From positions 496,001 to 560,000 of the forward strand of contig JAJEHL010000026.1 in the NCBI GenBank assembly GCA_022823725.1: 64,000 nt of DNA, given 5' to 3'. The position numbers and the translations under genes are program-made. Under the pieces are notes generated by a model, which saw only the letters and a program-made list of their open reading frames with translations, did not search any database and was not told the DNA's origin. Of the stretch, positions 1-10,746 are shown in pieces. The DNA is from Candidatus Latescibacterota bacterium. Lineage in GTDB: Bacteria > Latescibacterota > UBA2968. Numbering within the stretch: the stretch's first letter is position 1; each line of letters opens with the position of its first letter.

Positions 1-625
1 GCCAGCAGACCACGTCGCCCGGGTTGAGTTCGATGTGTTCTGTGCCGCTTTGTTCTATGCGCGTTTTTACGAGGTCGCGGGGCAGTTCACCGTGAATGCT
101 GTCTTCGTACATGACATGTTGTACTATCTCTCCTTTGTGACTGCCCGGCACAAATTGCATACACCCATTTTCGCGCGTTGCCGGGTCGAGTGCCATCCAC
201 GCATTAAACGGTTCGGTTTCTCCGTCGCGCCAGAGGCCGTTGTCCTGATGCCAGGGTGTTGCGCTGCCCGTTTTTGCGGGTTTTACAAATACGCTGTTGA
301 ATTTGACGATGATGTCGTTGCCCAGAAAATGTCGCGCTATGGCGAGCATCTCTTCCCCTGCGTGAAATGTGTGCCAGATCAAGGGGGATTCGACGCAGAA
401 ATTGCCGAGTTTTCGAAATCTCAGGGCGCGCGCTTCAGGGGTGTCGCCCATGGGGTCCATGGGATCTGCATTGGGGTTGCCACTTGGCTCGGGTTTGAGC
501 AATTCATTTTTTATGACGCCGCGCATGTCAAAAGCAGTGTCTTCTGGTACGACGTTGCGCTCGATAAAGAATCCCTTTTCTTCCCATTGGTGTTTTTGTT
601 CTTCAGTGGGTTTCCAATTATTCAT
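1..625 (-). CDS. Phytanoyl-CoA dioxygenase (PhyH) family protein, partial (C-terminus off left edge)
   Basis: An open frame of 208 codons starts with ATG at 623-625 and runs off the left edge. AAAGGAGATC lies 5-6 bases upstream of the start. The translation contains WHQDNGLWRDGE, where the HxD pair is the usual first two iron ligands of PhyH non-haem Fe(II)/2-oxoglutarate oxygenases, followed by GCMQFVPGSHKG, the family's conserved strand before the distal His. The fragment ends at LNPGDVVCW, just before the expected second His, so the rest of the active site is outside the window. It is divergent from the propeller gene at 784. The substrate cannot be told from sequence; bacterial members hydroxylate small metabolites rather than phytanoyl-CoA. 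Family assignment is firm, function is not. Confidence 0.88.
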   Translation of the reverse strand, partial: MNNWKPTEEQKHQWEEKGFFIERNVVPEDTAFDMRGVIKNELLKPEPSGNPNADPMDPMGDTPEARALRFRKLGNFCVESPLIWHTFHAGEEMLAIARHFLGNDIIVKFNSVFVKPAKTGSATPWHQDNGLWRDGETEPFNAWMALDPATRENGCMQFVPGSHKGEIVQHVMYEDSIHGELPRDLVKTRIEQSGTEHIELNPGDVVCW

Positions 626-783
626 GGTATTGATCTCCTTTATGTAGAATGGAAAGACAATACAAATAATCCGACATTTCCGCGTTTGTCAAGTTTTTAG
701 AATTGTCAGGCTATGGATTTTGGGGTTTACAGGGTTGGGGGGATCGGTTAAATTGCTCTTAAACTTAAACACGGAGGTGCGTT

Positions 784-1695
784 ATGCTTATTGCTACATC
801 GCGAACAGTGCATACGGGTTTTGAGGATCAAGCCGCTCCTGTGCAGATTCTGGAAGGCGATGTTGCCGCGCTTGCAAAAGGCGAGGTTTATCGCGTTGTC
901 GCCCTCAAGAGTGGCGATTTGTTTATATGTACCGAAACAGAGTCCCAAACGGTTGCCACGGGTATTGATCAGGATATCGAGTGCTTGATTATTTTTGACG
1001 AAGAACCCTTGCGCTTGCTTATCGGTACGGGCGAGTCGCATATTTATTGTTATGACGATGGCAAGACGCATCGCGTCGAGTCTTTTGACCAGCTTTCGGT
1101 GCGCGATAAGTGGTACACGCCCTGGGGTGGTCCGCCCGATGTGCGCAGTTTTGCCAGGACAACAGATGGCTGGGTTTATGCCGATATTCACGTGGGTAGT
1201 ATTATGCGTTCGGCAGATTGGGGTGAGACATGGGAGCCTGTAACGCCGGATTTGCACGATGATGTACACCAGGTGGCGACTTCGCCCCGGGATGATGATC
1301 GCGTGTATGCAAATACGGCGCGTGCGGTGTATGTGAGCGATGATCGGGGCAGGTCTTGGTCCCACCGGTCTGAGGGTTTTCCCTATTATTACGGTCGCGC
1401 TATTGCCGTGCATCCCGATGATCCGGATTGTGTGCTGGCTACGGTGAGCAAGGGGCCACACGGCGAGGCTTCAGGGCAGCTTTACAGATCGGATGATGCG
1501 GGGAGTACATGGGAACACGTTACAGCGGGTTTTCCAGGAACGGTTCCGCACAATATCGATACCTTTCACATTGCGTTTTCAAAAGATGGGTGTGCATGGG
1601 CGGCTGTGGATAAGACGCTTTATACCAGTGAGGATCGCGGTAGGTCATGGGCGCGTGTTTGGGAGGCGCAGGAGAAAATACGGATGATTGCATGA
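784..1695 (+). CDS. BNR/Asp-box beta-propeller protein (sialidase/sortilin-like repeat)
   Basis: The 303-residue protein has ATG preceded by ACGGAGG. At least four Asp-box motifs (SxDxGxTW type) are visible: SADWGETW, SDDRGRSW, SDDAGSTW and SEDRGRSW, spaced about 45-65 residues apart. These mark blades of a sialidase/VPS10-type beta-propeller. No signal peptide is apparent, so it is probably cytoplasmic. There are none of the arginine-triad or nucleophile features needed to call it a sialidase. Such propellers in environmental bacteria are usually annotated only as BNR-repeat glycosidases or exo-alpha-sialidase-like. It sits 21 bp ahead of an amidase gene and may be cotranscribed with it. Enzyme function is not supported. 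Confidence 0.8.
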   Translation: MLIATSRTVHTGFEDQAAPVQILEGDVAALAKGEVYRVVALKSGDLFICTETESQTVATGIDQDIECLIIFDEEPLRLLIGTGESHIYCYDDGKTHRVESFDQLSVRDKWYTPWGGPPDVRSFARTTDGWVYADIHVGSIMRSADWGETWEPVTPDLHDDVHQVATSPRDDDRVYANTARAVYVSDDRGRSWSHRSEGFPYYYGRAIAVHPDDPDCVLATVSKGPHGEASGQLYRSDDAGSTWEHVTAGFPGTVPHNIDTFHIAFSKDGCAWAAVDKTLYTSEDRGRSWARVWEAQEKIRMIA

Positions 1696-1716
1696 CATTA
1701 TCTTTTAGGAGTATCT

Positions 1717-2691
1717 ATGGCACATCACAATTTTACCCCCACGCATTATCATACGACCATCGGATCTCACGATCCCGTTCTGACCATTGAAAGTGGCGAT
1801 ACGCTTTCGACGACGACGGTTTGTGCAGGTGGCAGGGATATGACGGGCGAGCAGGTGACCGAGGGCGGCAATCCCCAGACGGGTCCTTTTTATATTGAGG
1901 GTGCAGAGCCGGGGGATTCGATTTCGGTTGTGTTTGATCACCTGATGCCCAATCGCTCGCATGGCTATACGTCTGCGCGCATTGCGCCCAATGTGCTCGA
2001 TCCGGGTTATGTGCCCAAATTTGAGGATGATATTTCGCGGGTTTTATGGGAGATTGATTTTGAAAATCGCACGGCTCGTCCGGTAGAGGTTTCTCGCAGC
2101 CGCGATCATACCACGCCCGGTTATGGCAGTCCCGCTACCCGTCCGTTAAGTGATCTAATTTTGCCGCTCAATCCACACCCCGGATGTTTTGGGGTTGCGC
2201 CGCCGCGGGGGCAGGCGATTTCGACCGCGACTTCATCCACGCACGGCGGGAATATGGACTACAAGCGCTTCAACGAGGGCACGGTGGTTTATTTGCCGGT
2301 TTTTGTCGAAGGCGCGCTTTTTCACATTGGCGATGGGCACGCGCTTCAGGGCGATGGTGAAATTGTGGGTACGGGTATTGAAATTTCTTTTGATGTCCGT
2401 TTTACGGTTCATCTGCACAAGGGCAAAACGATCAACTGGCCGCGGGGTGAAAACGAGACGCATATTTTTACGGTGGGCAATGCCCGTCCACTCGATCAGT
2501 GCGTGGAACACGCGACTACTGAGATGATCCGTTGGCTTGTGTCTGATTTTGGGTTGGATGAGCGCACCGTGCATGTGTTGCTCGGCGAAGCGGTTGAATA
2601 CGATATGGGCAATATGTTTGATCCCGCATATACTTTTGTTTGCAAAATTCCCAAGCAAGTCCTCGAAACCCTGGGCGCGACCCGTGCGTAG
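1717..2691 (+). CDS. Acetamidase/formamidase family protein
   Basis: The 324-residue protein has RBS AGGAG before ATG. It matches the FmdA/AmdA acetamidase-formamidase family in length and in conserved blocks: an N-terminal His-rich start, a central GCFGVAPPRG followed by STHGGNMDYK, VYLPVFVEGALFHIGDGHA with its His/Asp metal-type residues, and a C-terminal LLGEAVEYDMGNMFDP. The family hydrolyses short aliphatic amides such as formamide to the acid and ammonia. Together with the urea uptake and urease genes at 24-35.5 kb this gives a second potential ammonia-releasing enzyme. That link is functional inference, since the two loci are 22 kb apart. Confidence 0.9.
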   Translation: MAHHNFTPTHYHTTIGSHDPVLTIESGDTLSTTTVCAGGRDMTGEQVTEGGNPQTGPFYIEGAEPGDSISVVFDHLMPNRSHGYTSARIAPNVLDPGYVPKFEDDISRVLWEIDFENRTARPVEVSRSRDHTTPGYGSPATRPLSDLILPLNPHPGCFGVAPPRGQAISTATSSTHGGNMDYKRFNEGTVVYLPVFVEGALFHIGDGHALQGDGEIVGTGIEISFDVRFTVHLHKGKTINWPRGENETHIFTVGNARPLDQCVEHATTEMIRWLVSDFGLDERTVHVLLGEAVEYDMGNMFDPAYTFVCKIPKQVLETLGATRA

Positions 2692-2697
2692 TGTGCG

Positions 2698-3684
2698 ATG
2701 AAAAAATCTCACTGGATTATTTCCCCATCTGTCGATTTGTGCTGTATTTCACTCGGATGGCTGGTATTTTTTGCCGCTCCTTATCTTCTTCCTGACTACA
2801 GTGAGACCTTCCGTCTTATTGCGGTCACGTCATTTGTTGCCCATCGGTATTTCACTTTTCCCCTCGTTTATCTCGACCGCATTGAATTTGAACGGCGGCG
2901 TCTGATCTATCTCATAACCCCGGTGCTGTGTCTGGGGTTTGTCGCGATGTGCTATTATTTTCGGGTTGAAGAGCCAGAGATGTTCGCGTTCTGGTATCTT
3001 TTTAATTATTTCCATTTTGTTCGTCAAAAGTACGGTATTTTGCGGATTTATTCCGGGAAGGGACAATGGGGGCACAAACAGCTCGATGCCTGGACTTCGT
3101 ATCTTTGGGGTATTGCGGGCTTTGGGTATCTGTTTGCTTTTCAGGCCGATGTTGAAGGTCGCGTTATGCATTATTTGCATACGCTTATTGGTACGCCGCT
3201 TCCCCCTGTGGGGGCGCAGGGGATATATGTGGCTGCTATTGCTGTTACGATTGCGTGGCTTATTTACGAATTTCGAGGTACGCAAATCAACTGGCCCAAG
3301 TTGCTTTTTTTTGCGTCGGTCGCGTTTATGTACGGTGTTGTGCCCATTTTGTCGTCAGACGCGCTTTTTATTTCGACCAGTTTTAGCCATGCGGCGGAAT
3401 ATATCGCCCTTGTCGCGCTTACGGTTCACAATAAGGCGAGGCTCGATGCGTTTTCGTCACCTGTGCTGACGCGAGCGGGAAAGCGTATTGTTCCCTATAC
3501 TGCGGGGTTTATTGTTGTGGTCAGCGGTTTGTTATATGGCCTCAAATTTCTTTCTCTTCCGTTTTTTCTGGTTTTTACGTATGGCACGTCGTTTATGCAT
3601 TTTATCTATGACGGTATGATCTGGAAGTTGCGTCGTCCCCGCGTTGCGCGGGAGGTTGGCGCGGCGATGAGCGATGGACGATGA
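2698..3684 (+). CDS. Multi-pass membrane protein of unknown function
   Basis: The 328-residue protein is rich in hydrophobic segments, about eight predicted by eye. Conserved-looking polar motifs lie at membrane edges: NYFHFVRQKYGI, TSFSHAAEYIAL and SFMHFIYDGMIWKLR. The recurring His residues beside aromatic residues are reminiscent of membrane metal- or cofactor-binding proteins, but I do not recognise the family and assign no function. The gene starts 6 bp after the amidase, and its 3' end sits within a 14-bp tandem repeat that also contains the start of bioA, so the three genes are probably transcribed together. No clear Shine-Dalgarno is seen. Confidence 0.7.
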   Translation: MKKSHWIISPSVDLCCISLGWLVFFAAPYLLPDYSETFRLIAVTSFVAHRYFTFPLVYLDRIEFERRRLIYLITPVLCLGFVAMCYYFRVEEPEMFAFWYLFNYFHFVRQKYGILRIYSGKGQWGHKQLDAWTSYLWGIAGFGYLFAFQADVEGRVMHYLHTLIGTPLPPVGAQGIYVAAIAVTIAWLIYEFRGTQINWPKLLFFASVAFMYGVVPILSSDALFISTSFSHAAEYIALVALTVHNKARLDAFSSPVLTRAGKRIVPYTAGFIVVVSGLLYGLKFLSLPFFLVFTYGTSFMHFIYDGMIWKLRRPRVAREVGAAMSDGR

Positions 3685-3687
3685 GCG

Positions 3688-3700
<13 letters not shown>
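3666..3700 (+). repeat. 14-bp tandem repeat over the gene junction upstream of bioA
   Basis: GATGAGCGATGGAC occurs at 3666-3679 and again at 3680-3693, followed by a third partial copy (GATGAGC, 3694-3700). The repeat contains the stop codon of the membrane protein (3682-3684) and several candidate ATG codons for bioA (3688 and 3697). Copy-number change would move the stop and start relative to each other. Confidence 0.85.
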
Positions 3701-5741
<2,041 letters not shown>

Positions 5742-5775
5742 GGCGTGAAGAGGAAAGAAAGACACTAAAGGTATT

Positions 5776-5822
5776 CGTCATTGCGGCAGGGTGTAAGCCG
5801 CAATCCAGAAGGTTTTTGCTTG
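5776..5822. repeat. Interspersed palindromic repeat, copy 1
   Basis: CGTCATTGCGGC, a short loop, then GCCGCAATCCAGAAGG: an inverted TTGCGGC/GCCGCAA pair with a conserved right flank. The same core recurs at 33811-33935, 35571-35680, 38796-38840 and 61074-61144. This copy lies between bioD and the methyltransferase and happens to be open in the methyltransferase frame. Confidence 0.8.
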
Positions 5823-5845
5823 TCATTTCAAGAGAAAAGAATCTT

Positions 5846-6913
5846 GTGACGACTTTATATACGACGTCATTCAAGGGCATTGGGCAGATTACGGTGCGGG
5901 AGTTGCGGTTTTGTTTTGGGGATCGTCTTTCCAGTGTGCGTACAGACCGCGTGCGAGATTACGATCTGGTGCAGTTCAACTGGCGAGGCAATCCGCTCGC
6001 GTTGCGCCAACTGGGCACTGTGGAGGATGTTTTTTTACATCTTGCGGATGTGCCGCTGAGCGGGGAACGCGAGGATCTCAATGCCATAGGTGAGATACCC
6101 GATCTGATTCCGGCACTCAGTATTCACAGGCAGTTCAATGGGTTGCCCAGAGGGCGCACAAAATATCGCGTTATTGTTCAGGCATCTATGCAGGGCTGGC
6201 AATCGTACCGTCGCAATCAGATGCAGGATGCGGTTGAACGGGCTGTACATCGCCGCTTTCCCAAATGGCGTCTCGTGCCCGATGATGCCAATCTGGAGCT
6301 GTGGTTGCAACAGACTGGCAGGCAGGTGCGTCTGGGGTTGCGCCTTACGGATCGCACGATGCGCCATCGCACGTATAAGACGGCTAACCGCCCGGCGTCG
6401 CTGCGTCCCACGATTGCGCGGGCACTCGTTCAGCTTACCCGTCCGGAAGATGGCGATGTTTTTCTGGATCCGATGTGCGGTGCGGGTACGGTTATGATTG
6501 AGCGCGCGCTTGCGGGGCGCTATGCCCTGGTTCAAGGTGGGGATATCGACGAGCAAGCCGTTGTAGATACGCTGGAGAATTTTGGCAGTCGCCACAAACC
6601 GCGCGATGTTTATCACTGGGATGCGCGTCAATTGCCTCTGCCCGATCAGTCTGTTGACAAGGTTGCGACCAATCCGCCCTGGGGCCGTCAGGTTGGGTCT
6701 GTTTTTGAACTCCGCGCGCTTTATGAATCTGCTTTTGCGGAGATTGATCGGGTTTTGCGCCCCGATGGTCTTGTTGCGATTCTTTCGAGCGAGTGGGAGG
6801 TGACCAAGCGTGCGCTGGCACAGACCAATTTGACGCTGATTGAACAGATTAAAGATATCGCGGTGCTGGGCCGGCGCGCCGATATTTTTGTCGCACAGAA
6901 ATTTGCGGTCTGA
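5846..6913 (+). CDS. THUMP-domain class I SAM-dependent RNA methyltransferase
   Basis: The likely start is GTG 5846, giving 355 residues. The frame is open back to ATG 5738, but that 36-codon extension translates the interspersed repeat. The N-terminal half (about residues 5-160) resembles a THUMP/ferredoxin-like RNA-binding region, with TTSFKGIGQITVREL as the typical opening. The C-terminal half is a Rossmann methyltransferase with FLDPMCGAGTVMIERA (SAM-binding motif I) and ATNPPWG (the NPPY/W-type catalytic motif of N2-guanine RNA methyltransferases). The closest described families are Trm14/TrmN (tRNA m2G6) and the RlmL N-terminal half. The exact nucleotide target is not determinable. It probably follows bioD on one transcript. 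Confidence 0.85.
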   Translation: MTTLYTTSFKGIGQITVRELRFCFGDRLSSVRTDRVRDYDLVQFNWRGNPLALRQLGTVEDVFLHLADVPLSGEREDLNAIGEIPDLIPALSIHRQFNGLPRGRTKYRVIVQASMQGWQSYRRNQMQDAVERAVHRRFPKWRLVPDDANLELWLQQTGRQVRLGLRLTDRTMRHRTYKTANRPASLRPTIARALVQLTRPEDGDVFLDPMCGAGTVMIERALAGRYALVQGGDIDEQAVVDTLENFGSRHKPRDVYHWDARQLPLPDQSVDKVATNPPWGRQVGSVFELRALYESAFAEIDRVLRPDGLVAILSSEWEVTKRALAQTNLTLIEQIKDIAVLGRRADIFVAQKFAV

Positions 6914-6939
6914 CATTTTTTCTACAGGAGATCAAAGCC

Positions 6940-7242
6940 ATGAGTATATCTGAAGATATTGGGACCAGGTTGCTTTTTGAAAATGATCGTGTGCGCGTTT
7001 GGGATCTCGCACTTGCCCCGGGCGAGAGTACGGGGATGCATCGGCACGAGAATGACTATCTGTACGTGGTGATCGGTGGGGGAAAACTTCAGGGCGTCTC
7101 GTCAGATGGCGTTAAAAGGGAGGCCCGCGATATGGAGGATGGGCAGGTGCAATGGCGAGATGTCGCTGGCGAAGATGTTCACGAGGCCATCAATGTGGGC
7201 GATGATCCTTGGCGGAATATTATTGTGGAGTTGAAGAAATAA
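6940..7242 (+). CDS. Small cupin-domain protein
   Basis: The 100-residue protein has RBS AGGAGA. It contains the cupin motif 1 PGESTGMHRHENDYLYVVIGGG (spanning about residues 29-50), with two His and a Glu/Asp that usually bind a metal, and a second strand motif around EDVHEAINVGD. Single-domain cupins of this size are often small-molecule isomerases, dioxygenases or binding proteins. Substrate unknown. It is the last gene before the bidirectional terminator at 7241-7276. Confidence 0.88.
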   Translation: MSISEDIGTRLLFENDRVRVWDLALAPGESTGMHRHENDYLYVVIGGGKLQGVSSDGVKREARDMEDGQVQWRDVAGEDVHEAINVGDDPWRNIIVELKK

Positions 7243-7276
7243 AAAAAGCGGGCACGCAATCGTGCCCGCTTTTTTT
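7241..7276. terminator. Bidirectional intrinsic terminator
   Basis: AAAAAAAGCGGGCACG / CAAT / CGTGCCCGCTTTTTTT makes a perfect hairpin flanked by A on one side and T on the other. It therefore terminates both the cupin operon (+) and acs (-). Confidence 0.95.
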
Positions 7277-7280
7277 GTCC

Positions 7281-9275
7281 CTACCGGTTGGCGAGGAGAT
7301 CATCAACGACGGTTGGATCGGCGAGGGTGGAGGTGTCGCCGAGGTCCGAGGTGTCGTCTTCGGCGATTTTGCGCAGGATGCGGCGCATGATTTTGCCCGA
7401 TCGCGTTTTGGGCAAGCCCGGTGCCCAGTGGATTACGTCCGGGGTGGCGATGGGACCGATTTCTGTGCGGACTTGTTGGACGAGTTCGGCTTTGAGGTCG
7501 TCGGTATAGGCTTCGCCCACGTTGAGGGTGACGTAGGCATAGATGCCCTGTCCTTTGATTTCGTGTGGGAAACCGACCACAGCGGCTTCGGCCACTTTGG
7601 CGTGTGAGACCAGGGCGCTTTCGACTTCGGCGGTGCCCATGCGGTGGCCCGAGATATTGATGACGTCATCTACGCGGCCGGTGATCCAGTAGTAGCCGTC
7701 TTCGTCGCGGCGGCAGCCGTCACCCGTGAAGTAGTAGCCTTTGTATTGCTGGAAGTAGGTTTCTTCAAAGCGTTTGTGATCACCATAGACGGTGCGCATT
7801 TGTCCCGGCCAGGGTTCTGCGATGGCGAGTACGCCATCGACGCCATCTCCTTCGACGATTTTGCCCGATTCGGGTTCGAGTACCACGGGTTTGATGCCGT
7901 AGAGGGGGAAGGTCGCGGATCCGGGTTTGGTGGGGGTTGCGCCGGGCAGAGGACTGATGAGGATGCCCCCAGTTTCGGTCTGCCACCAGGTATCTACGAT
8001 GGGACACCGCTCTCGCCCGACATTGCGGTGATACCATTGCCAGGCTTCGGGGTTGATGGGTTCGCCCACAGTGCCGAGTATTTTGAGAGATGACAGGTCG
8101 TATTTGGCGGGCCATTCGTCGCCTTCTCGGGTGAGGGCGCGTATGGCTGTGGGCGCGGTGTAGAATTGGTTGACTTTGTATTTGTCAATGACCTGCCAGT
8201 ATCGGCCCGGGTCGGGATAGACGGGCGTGCTTTCAAACATGATGGTGGTGGCGGCATTTGATAGCGGTCCGTAGATGATGTAGGAGTGGCCTGTGACCCA
8301 GCCTATGTCGGCGGCGCAAAAGTAGATGTCGCCGTCCTGATAATCAAAGACGTTTTTGTGCGTGTAGCCCGTGTACACCATGTAGCCACCCACGTTGTGC
8401 TGCACGCCTTTGGGTTTGCCTGTGGAGCCAGATGTGTAGAGGATGAAGAGGGGGTCTTCGGCGTCCATTTCTTCGCATGGGCAGTCGGCATCGGCTTCTG
8501 ACATGGCTTCGTGCCACCATAAGTCGCGTCCTTCACGCATGGGACATGCGATGCCGCTATCTTCGCCTACGCGCTGGACGACGATGCAGGTGTGAACGCT
8601 GGTGTTTCCCATGCGTTCATTTGCCAGTGCAATGGCTTCGTCGGCGGGTTGTTTGCGTTCCATGGGGCGGTCGCCGCGGAACATGCCATCTGTGGTGAGT
8701 ACGATCTGGCAGGAGGAATCGACGATGCGGTCTGCCAATGCTTCGGCTGAGAAGCCGCCAAAGACAATGGAGTGGACGGCGCCGATGCGCGCGCAGGCGA
8801 GCATGGCGATGGCAAGTTCGGGGATCATGGGCATATAGATAGAGACGCAGTCGCCTTTTTTTACGCCTCGGGATTTGAGTACGTTGGCGAATTTGCAGAC
8901 TTGTTCGTGCAGTTCACTGTAGGTGAGTTTGGCGTCTTCACCAGGTTCGTTGCCTTCCCAGATGATGGCGGTTTGATCTCCTCGGGACGCGAGGTGACGG
9001 TCGATGCAGTTGTACGTGATGTTGGTTGTGGCCCCTTCAAACCACTTGATTGAGATTGGTCCATTGTCCATATTGTAGTTGTAGGATCGCACGGTGTCCC
9101 ATTTTTTGTACCAGTGGAATGTATTGGCGATTTCCGCCCAGAATGCTTCGGGATCGGCAATCGATTTTTCGTATTGTTTCCCGTAGGCATCTATGCTGGG
9201 GACATGTGCATTGGTGCTGAGATTTTGCGGTGGGATGTATTTTCCGTTTTGTTCGACCACCTGATTTGCTGCCAT
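7281..9275 (-). CDS. acs: Acetyl-CoA synthetase (AMP-forming)
   Basis: The 664-residue protein starts at ATG 9275 with GAGGAA upstream; a 28-codon in-frame extension further upstream is unlikely. It activates acetate to acetyl-CoA through acetyl-AMP. Signatures are [12 protein letters not shown] (P-loop A3), [26 protein letters not shown] (acetate pocket Trp), [17 protein letters not shown] (A8 hinge) and the C-terminal [11 protein letters not shown], whose Lys is the site of regulatory acetylation in the family. Length and motifs are fully canonical. It is convergent with the cupin gene and divergent from the sigma-factor operon. Confidence 0.97.
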   Translation of the reverse strand: MAANQVVEQNGKYIPPQNLSTNAHVPSIDAYGKQYEKSIADPEAFWAEIANTFHWYKKWDTVRSYNYNMDNGPISIKWFEGATTNITYNCIDRHLASRGDQTAIIWEGNEPGEDAKLTYSELHEQVCKFANVLKSRGVKKGDCVSIYMPMIPELAIAMLACARIGAVHSIVFGGFSAEALADRIVDSSCQIVLTTDGMFRGDRPMERKQPADEAIALANERMGNTSVHTCIVVQRVGEDSGIACPMREGRDLWWHEAMSEADADCPCEEMDAEDPLFILYTSGSTGKPKGVQHNVGGYMVYTGYTHKNVFDYQDGDIYFCAADIGWVTGHSYIIYGPLSNAATTIMFESTPVYPDPGRYWQVIDKYKVNQFYTAPTAIRALTREGDEWPAKYDLSSLKILGTVGEPINPEAWQWYHRNVGRERCPIVDTWWQTETGGILISPLPGATPTKPGSATFPLYGIKPVVLEPESGKIVEGDGVDGVLAIAEPWPGQMRTVYGDHKRFEETYFQQYKGYYFTGDGCRRDEDGYYWITGRVDDVINISGHRMGTAEVESALVSHAKVAEAAVVGFPHEIKGQGIYAYVTLNVGEAYTDDLKAELVQQVRTEIGPIATPDVIHWAPGLPKTRSGKIMRRILRKIAEDDTSDLGDTSTLADPTVVDDLLANR

Positions 9276-9483
9276 CGGAGTTCCTCGCTTTCTTAACATG
9301 TATGTCATCAGTTTCGGTTTTGGGAAGTTGAATATAAAACGGGATTGACAAGGGCGCAATGCGGAAAAACAGGCGGCGCGTATTTTTGGGAACCCTGAGG
9401 GCGTATGAAGGGTTTAATAGTAGGATTGAGGATATAAACTTTTGGGTGGGGAAGGGGACACAGGCCCGAAGGGGAGGGATTCC

Positions 9484-10095
9484 ATGCTTATGGCAAATTC
9501 GAGATATGGACTGGGCGAACAGTCAGATGTGGATATTTTAGCTGAGGTCTCTGCTGGAGATATTGATGCTTATGGAAAAATTGTGCGGCGCTATCAAGGG
9601 CGGTTGTACAATTTTGTTTTTCGCTTTGTAGGTGATCGGGAAACAGCAGAGGATATCGTACAAGAGGCGTTTTTGCGTGCGTTTGGAAAGCGCGAGGAAT
9701 ATCGCGCAATTGCCAATTTTTCTACATGGCTGTTTACGATTGCCGGAAATTTGGCCAAAAGTGAACTGAGAAGGCGCAAGCGATGGCGATTGTTTTCACT
9801 GGATAGAGACGAGGAGTCAGATACGGGCATGGACTTGCCCGATGAATCTATGCGTCCCGATCACATGGCGGAAACTTCGCTGTTCAATGTGGAGATTCAG
9901 AATGCGATTGCTTCGTTGCCCGATAATTACCGCCAGGTGATTTTGTTGCGCGATGTGGAAGGTATGTCGTATTATGAAATTTCTGAAATTGTGAAGTGTC
10001 CGGTTGGGACGGTGAAATCGCGCGTCAATCGCGGGCGCTTAAAATTGCAACAAAAATTAAAAAATGAAGGTCGGGATGTGGGCCTGAATGTTTAA
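9484..10095 (+). CDS. RNA polymerase ECF sigma factor (RpoE-like)
   Basis: The 203-residue protein starts at ATG 9484, with AGGGGAGGG just upstream. Region 2 spans about residues 25-95: YQGRLYNFVFRFVGDRETAEDIVQEAFLRAF, then FSTWLFTIAGN. Region 4 spans about residues 140-195, with LPDNYRQVILLRDVEGMSYYEIS and CPVGTVKSRVNRGR, the helix-turn-helix that reads the -35 element. The next genes are an anti-sigma factor and an HtrA/PDZ protein, the arrangement of RpoE-RseA-MucD-type envelope stress operons. It overlaps the possible upstream start of the anti-sigma gene, so the two are translationally linked. Confidence 0.95.
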   Translation: MLMANSRYGLGEQSDVDILAEVSAGDIDAYGKIVRRYQGRLYNFVFRFVGDRETAEDIVQEAFLRAFGKREEYRAIANFSTWLFTIAGNLAKSELRRRKRWRLFSLDRDEESDTGMDLPDESMRPDHMAETSLFNVEIQNAIASLPDNYRQVILLRDVEGMSYYEISEIVKCPVGTVKSRVNRGRLKLQQKLKNEGRDVGLNV

Positions 10096-10117
10096 GATAT
10101 GGAGGTTAAATCGAGAC

Positions 10118-10714
10118 ATGACTGTTACTGATTTTGAAGCGCGTATTTCGGCTTATGTAGATGGCGAAATGAGCCCGGTTGAGATGGCAGAGATGGAGCG
10201 CAAAGCTGCCGAGTGTGAGCATTGTCGCGTTTTGTTAGCCGATGTGCAAGCCTTGAAAGAGCGTATGGCGCAATTGCCACGGGTTCGACCATCGGCTGAG
10301 TTTGACTTTGCTCTTCGCAGCCATTTGGCTATGGCTATGGCGAAAGAAAAACAGTTTTTGCACAAAGCGCGGCGCACAATGTTTTCTTCTGTCTCGCGGA
10401 CCATTACAACGCTGGCTGCGGCTGTGGTGATCGGCCTGGGGTTGACTCAGGTGGTTTTTCATAGCGATACAACACCTACCTCACAAATGGCAGTAGAGCG
10501 CCAGGAAATTCCACTGGTGCCGGGCGAGAGATTGCCGAATGTTGATGTCGGTGCTCTGGAATTGGAGCGTTTGTCTAAGGAGTCTTATAGTCTGGATTCT
10601 CGTCATTATCGGGACTCGGCGCGTGTGGATTCCGCATCTCGGCTGAAGCAGCGGCCATCGAATATGCGCGACCTGCGCGATGTGAAACAGGTTCCCGTTT
10701 CGTATTCATTTTGA
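10118..10714 (+). CDS. Transmembrane anti-sigma factor (zf-HC2-like, altered zinc motif)
   Basis: The protein is 198 residues from ATG 10118 with RBS GGAGG. The N-terminal ISAYVDGEMSPVEMAEME helix and CEHC (Cys33, Cys36) match the anti-sigma ZAS domain. The His expected four residues before the first Cys (HxxxCxxC) is Lys29, so canonical zinc binding is doubtful. A single membrane segment lies at about residues 95-114 (ITTLAAAVVIGLGLTQVVF). The remaining about 85 residues would be periplasmic and hold no recognised domain. It should hold the sigma factor at the membrane until a signal releases it. Confidence 0.85.
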   Translation: MTVTDFEARISAYVDGEMSPVEMAEMERKAAECEHCRVLLADVQALKERMAQLPRVRPSAEFDFALRSHLAMAMAKEKQFLHKARRTMFSSVSRTITTLAAAVVIGLGLTQVVFHSDTTPTSQMAVERQEIPLVPGERLPNVDVGALELERLSKESYSLDSRHYRDSARVDSASRLKQRPSNMRDLRDVKQVPVSYSF

Positions 10715-10746
10715 CGTTGACTCGACAAGTGGAGAGAGGCGGGATC

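Noticed and set aside
35-700. Plus-strand frame of 221 codons at the left end
   Set aside because: It is antisense to a PhyH gene with clear motifs and ribosome site on the minus strand.
7281-9359. Longer acs start with 28 extra residues
   Set aside because: The internal ATG at 9275 has a good GAGGAA site and gives the normal N-terminus.
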